Assembly (NCBI GenBank): GCA_017449025.1
Contig: JAFSKJ010000063.1
Span: 18,463 to 82,462, forward strand
Length of the DNA: 64,000 nt
Direction of reading: 5' to 3'
Source: Prevotella sp.
GTDB lineage: Bacteria > Bacteroidota > Bacteroidia > Bacteroidales > Bacteroidaceae
This document shows, in pieces, positions 63,598 to 64,000 of the stretch (its first letter is position 1; each line of letters begins with the position of its first letter). The position numbers were made by a program, and so were the translations under genes. The notes under the pieces are model-generated. The model was not told the DNA's origin. It did no database searches and saw only the letters and a program-made list of their open reading frames with translations.

Positions 63598-63668
63598 GAG
63601 TGCCACTTTACGGCCGTAAAGTGCCACTTAATTTCAAAAAAGTGCCACTTTAGCTCCGTAGAGTGCCA
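63598..63668 (+). repeat. Palindromic intergenic element, copy C
   Basis: It matches the reverse complement of 1171-1241 at 68 of 71 positions, including the asymmetric centre TAATTTCAAAAAAGTGCC. It contains the palindromes CACTTTACGGCCGTAAAGTG and CACTTTAGCTCCGTAGAGTG-like arms. It lies 23 bp upstream of the promoter of the nuclease-family gene. Confidence 0.88.
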
Positions 63669-63690
63669 TGATAGTTTTTCCGCCTAAAGT

Positions 63691-63721
63691 TTTGCTCATT
63701 GGAAAAAAATGCGTACTTTTG
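63691..63721 (+). promoter_or_regulatory. Consensus Bacteroidetes promoter for the nuclease-family gene
   Basis: TTTG (63691-63694), a 19-bp spacer and TACTTTTG (63714-63721) fit TTTG-N19-21-TAnnTTTG exactly. The ATG is 24 bp further on, at 63746. Confidence 0.85.
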
Positions 63722-63745
63722 CAGCAACCAAACAAAGAAAGGCTT

Positions 63746-64000
63746 ATGATTACCGTTGCAAACCCTATTTACGACGTGGTGTTCAAGTACCTGATGGAAG
63801 ACCGGCGCATAGCCCGCACCATACTGTCAGCTCTGCTGAAGGAGGACATCCTGGAGGTAGAAATGCGTCCCCATGAGTATGTTAACGACAAGCGCGACTC
63901 TGTGTCGGTGCTTCGTATCGACTTCGGTGCCCGTGTGCGTCGTGCCGACGGCTCAGAGCATCTCATACTCATAGAGCTGCAGAAGACTTGGCTTGAGACC
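63746..64000 (+). CDS. PD-(D/E)XK nuclease/transposase-family protein (Rpn-like), 5' part
   Basis: 85 codons are open to the end of the window, so the 3' end is missing. The N-terminus NPIYDVVFKYLMEDRRIART and the block VLRIDFGARVR ... LILIELQKTW (Asp, then Glu-x-Gln) match the PD-(D/E)XK family of Rpn-like recombination-promoting nucleases, often annotated as putative transposases in Bacteroidetes. The start follows a perfect consensus promoter and AAAGAAAGG. It is probably a cytoplasmic DNA nuclease; whether it is mobile is unknown. It lies just downstream of palindromic element copy C. Confidence 0.8.
   Translation, partial: MITVANPIYDVVFKYLMEDRRIARTILSALLKEDILEVEMRPHEYVNDKRDSVSVLRIDFGARVRRADGSEHLILIELQKTWLET

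Larger units (their letters stand above)
63323..63745. other. Non-coding divergent region with palindromic element copy C
   Basis: This 423-bp region lies between the minus-strand 712-residue protein gene and the plus-strand nuclease-family gene. It contains an imperfect minus-strand promoter (63375-63404), a GGCGA-CC-TCGCC hairpin (about 63503-63515) preceded by GGACAACCTA, the palindromic element 63598-63668, and a consensus plus-strand promoter at 63691-63721. No credible gene. GGACAACCTA, a GGCGA/TCGCC hairpin and TTCCTA occur in the same order near 1330-1377. Confidence 0.8.

Noticed and set aside
63769-63972. Antisense ORF at the right edge
   Set aside because: The plus frame from 63746 has a perfect promoter and PD-(D/E)XK motifs, so the antisense frame is a shadow.

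Overview
The window reads as chromosomal DNA of a Bacteroidales bacterium, most likely a gut or rumen Prevotellaceae (Prevotella sensu lato). The evidence is the Bacteroidetes promoter signature (TTTG, 19-21 bp, TAnnTTTG) upstream of several genes, the very common C-terminal tail of the type 'YDLQGRRV ... KGIYIxxGKKVVIK' on secreted proteins, BspA-like and CotH/lamin-tail surface proteins, and a dense set of hemicellulose-degrading enzymes. No rRNA, tRNA, CRISPR array or complete insertion sequence was recognised.

Layout. 1-1.8 kb: the 3' end of a BspA-like surface protein, then a 0.7 kb non-coding stretch full of inverted repeats. 1.8-11.6 kb: a minus-strand operon for hemicellulose side-chain and oligosaccharide breakdown (SGNH acetylesterase, GH8 oligoxylanase, type-B carboxylesterase, feruloyl/acetyl esterase-like hydrolase, GH2 beta-galactosidase). 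11.7-16.4 kb: a minus-strand set starting with PEP carboxykinase and followed tightly by three envelope-protein genes. 16.9-32.4 kb: a plus-strand series of a large secreted protein, GH43, GH30, GH98, a GH43-CBM-esterase fusion and another GH43-CBM protein. 32.5-35.8 kb: a minus-strand GH128-like enzyme. 35.9-48.1 kb: a minus-strand series of a membrane protein, a heme-motif beta-propeller lipoprotein, a CE1 esterase, GH3, GH127/146 and a second SGNH esterase. 48.4-51.8 kb: a CotH/lamin-tail giant. 52-57.9 kb: a complete TolC-HlyD-ABC (YbhFSR-like) exporter operon, followed by an acyltransferase and PriA. 61.2-63.3 kb: a repeat-domain secreted protein. 63.7-64 kb: the 5' end of a PD-(D/E)XK nuclease/transposase-family gene.

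Together the enzymes fit deconstruction of decorated arabinoglucuronoxylan and related polymers. Endo-acting GH30 and GH98 enzymes and several large proteins carry the secretion-type C-terminal tail and are probably cell-surface or secreted. The exo-acting GH43, GH8, GH3, GH127 enzymes and several esterases lack it and are probably periplasmic. No SusC/SusD pair and no hybrid two-component regulator lie in the window, so uptake and control must be encoded elsewhere.

The most unusual signals are in the repeats. One family of GC-rich palindromes sits in frame inside at least four protein-coding genes; two paralogous GH43 genes carry it in the same loop. A second family, built from a roughly 21-bp palindromic unit, occupies three intergenic regions; two copies 62 kb apart are 68/71 identical in opposite orientation. 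Other points of interest are a near-perfect inverted repeat laid over the exporter promoter, a carbohydrate-binding-like domain inserted inside another domain of the CotH protein, and a duplicated esterase half that has lost its catalytic core.
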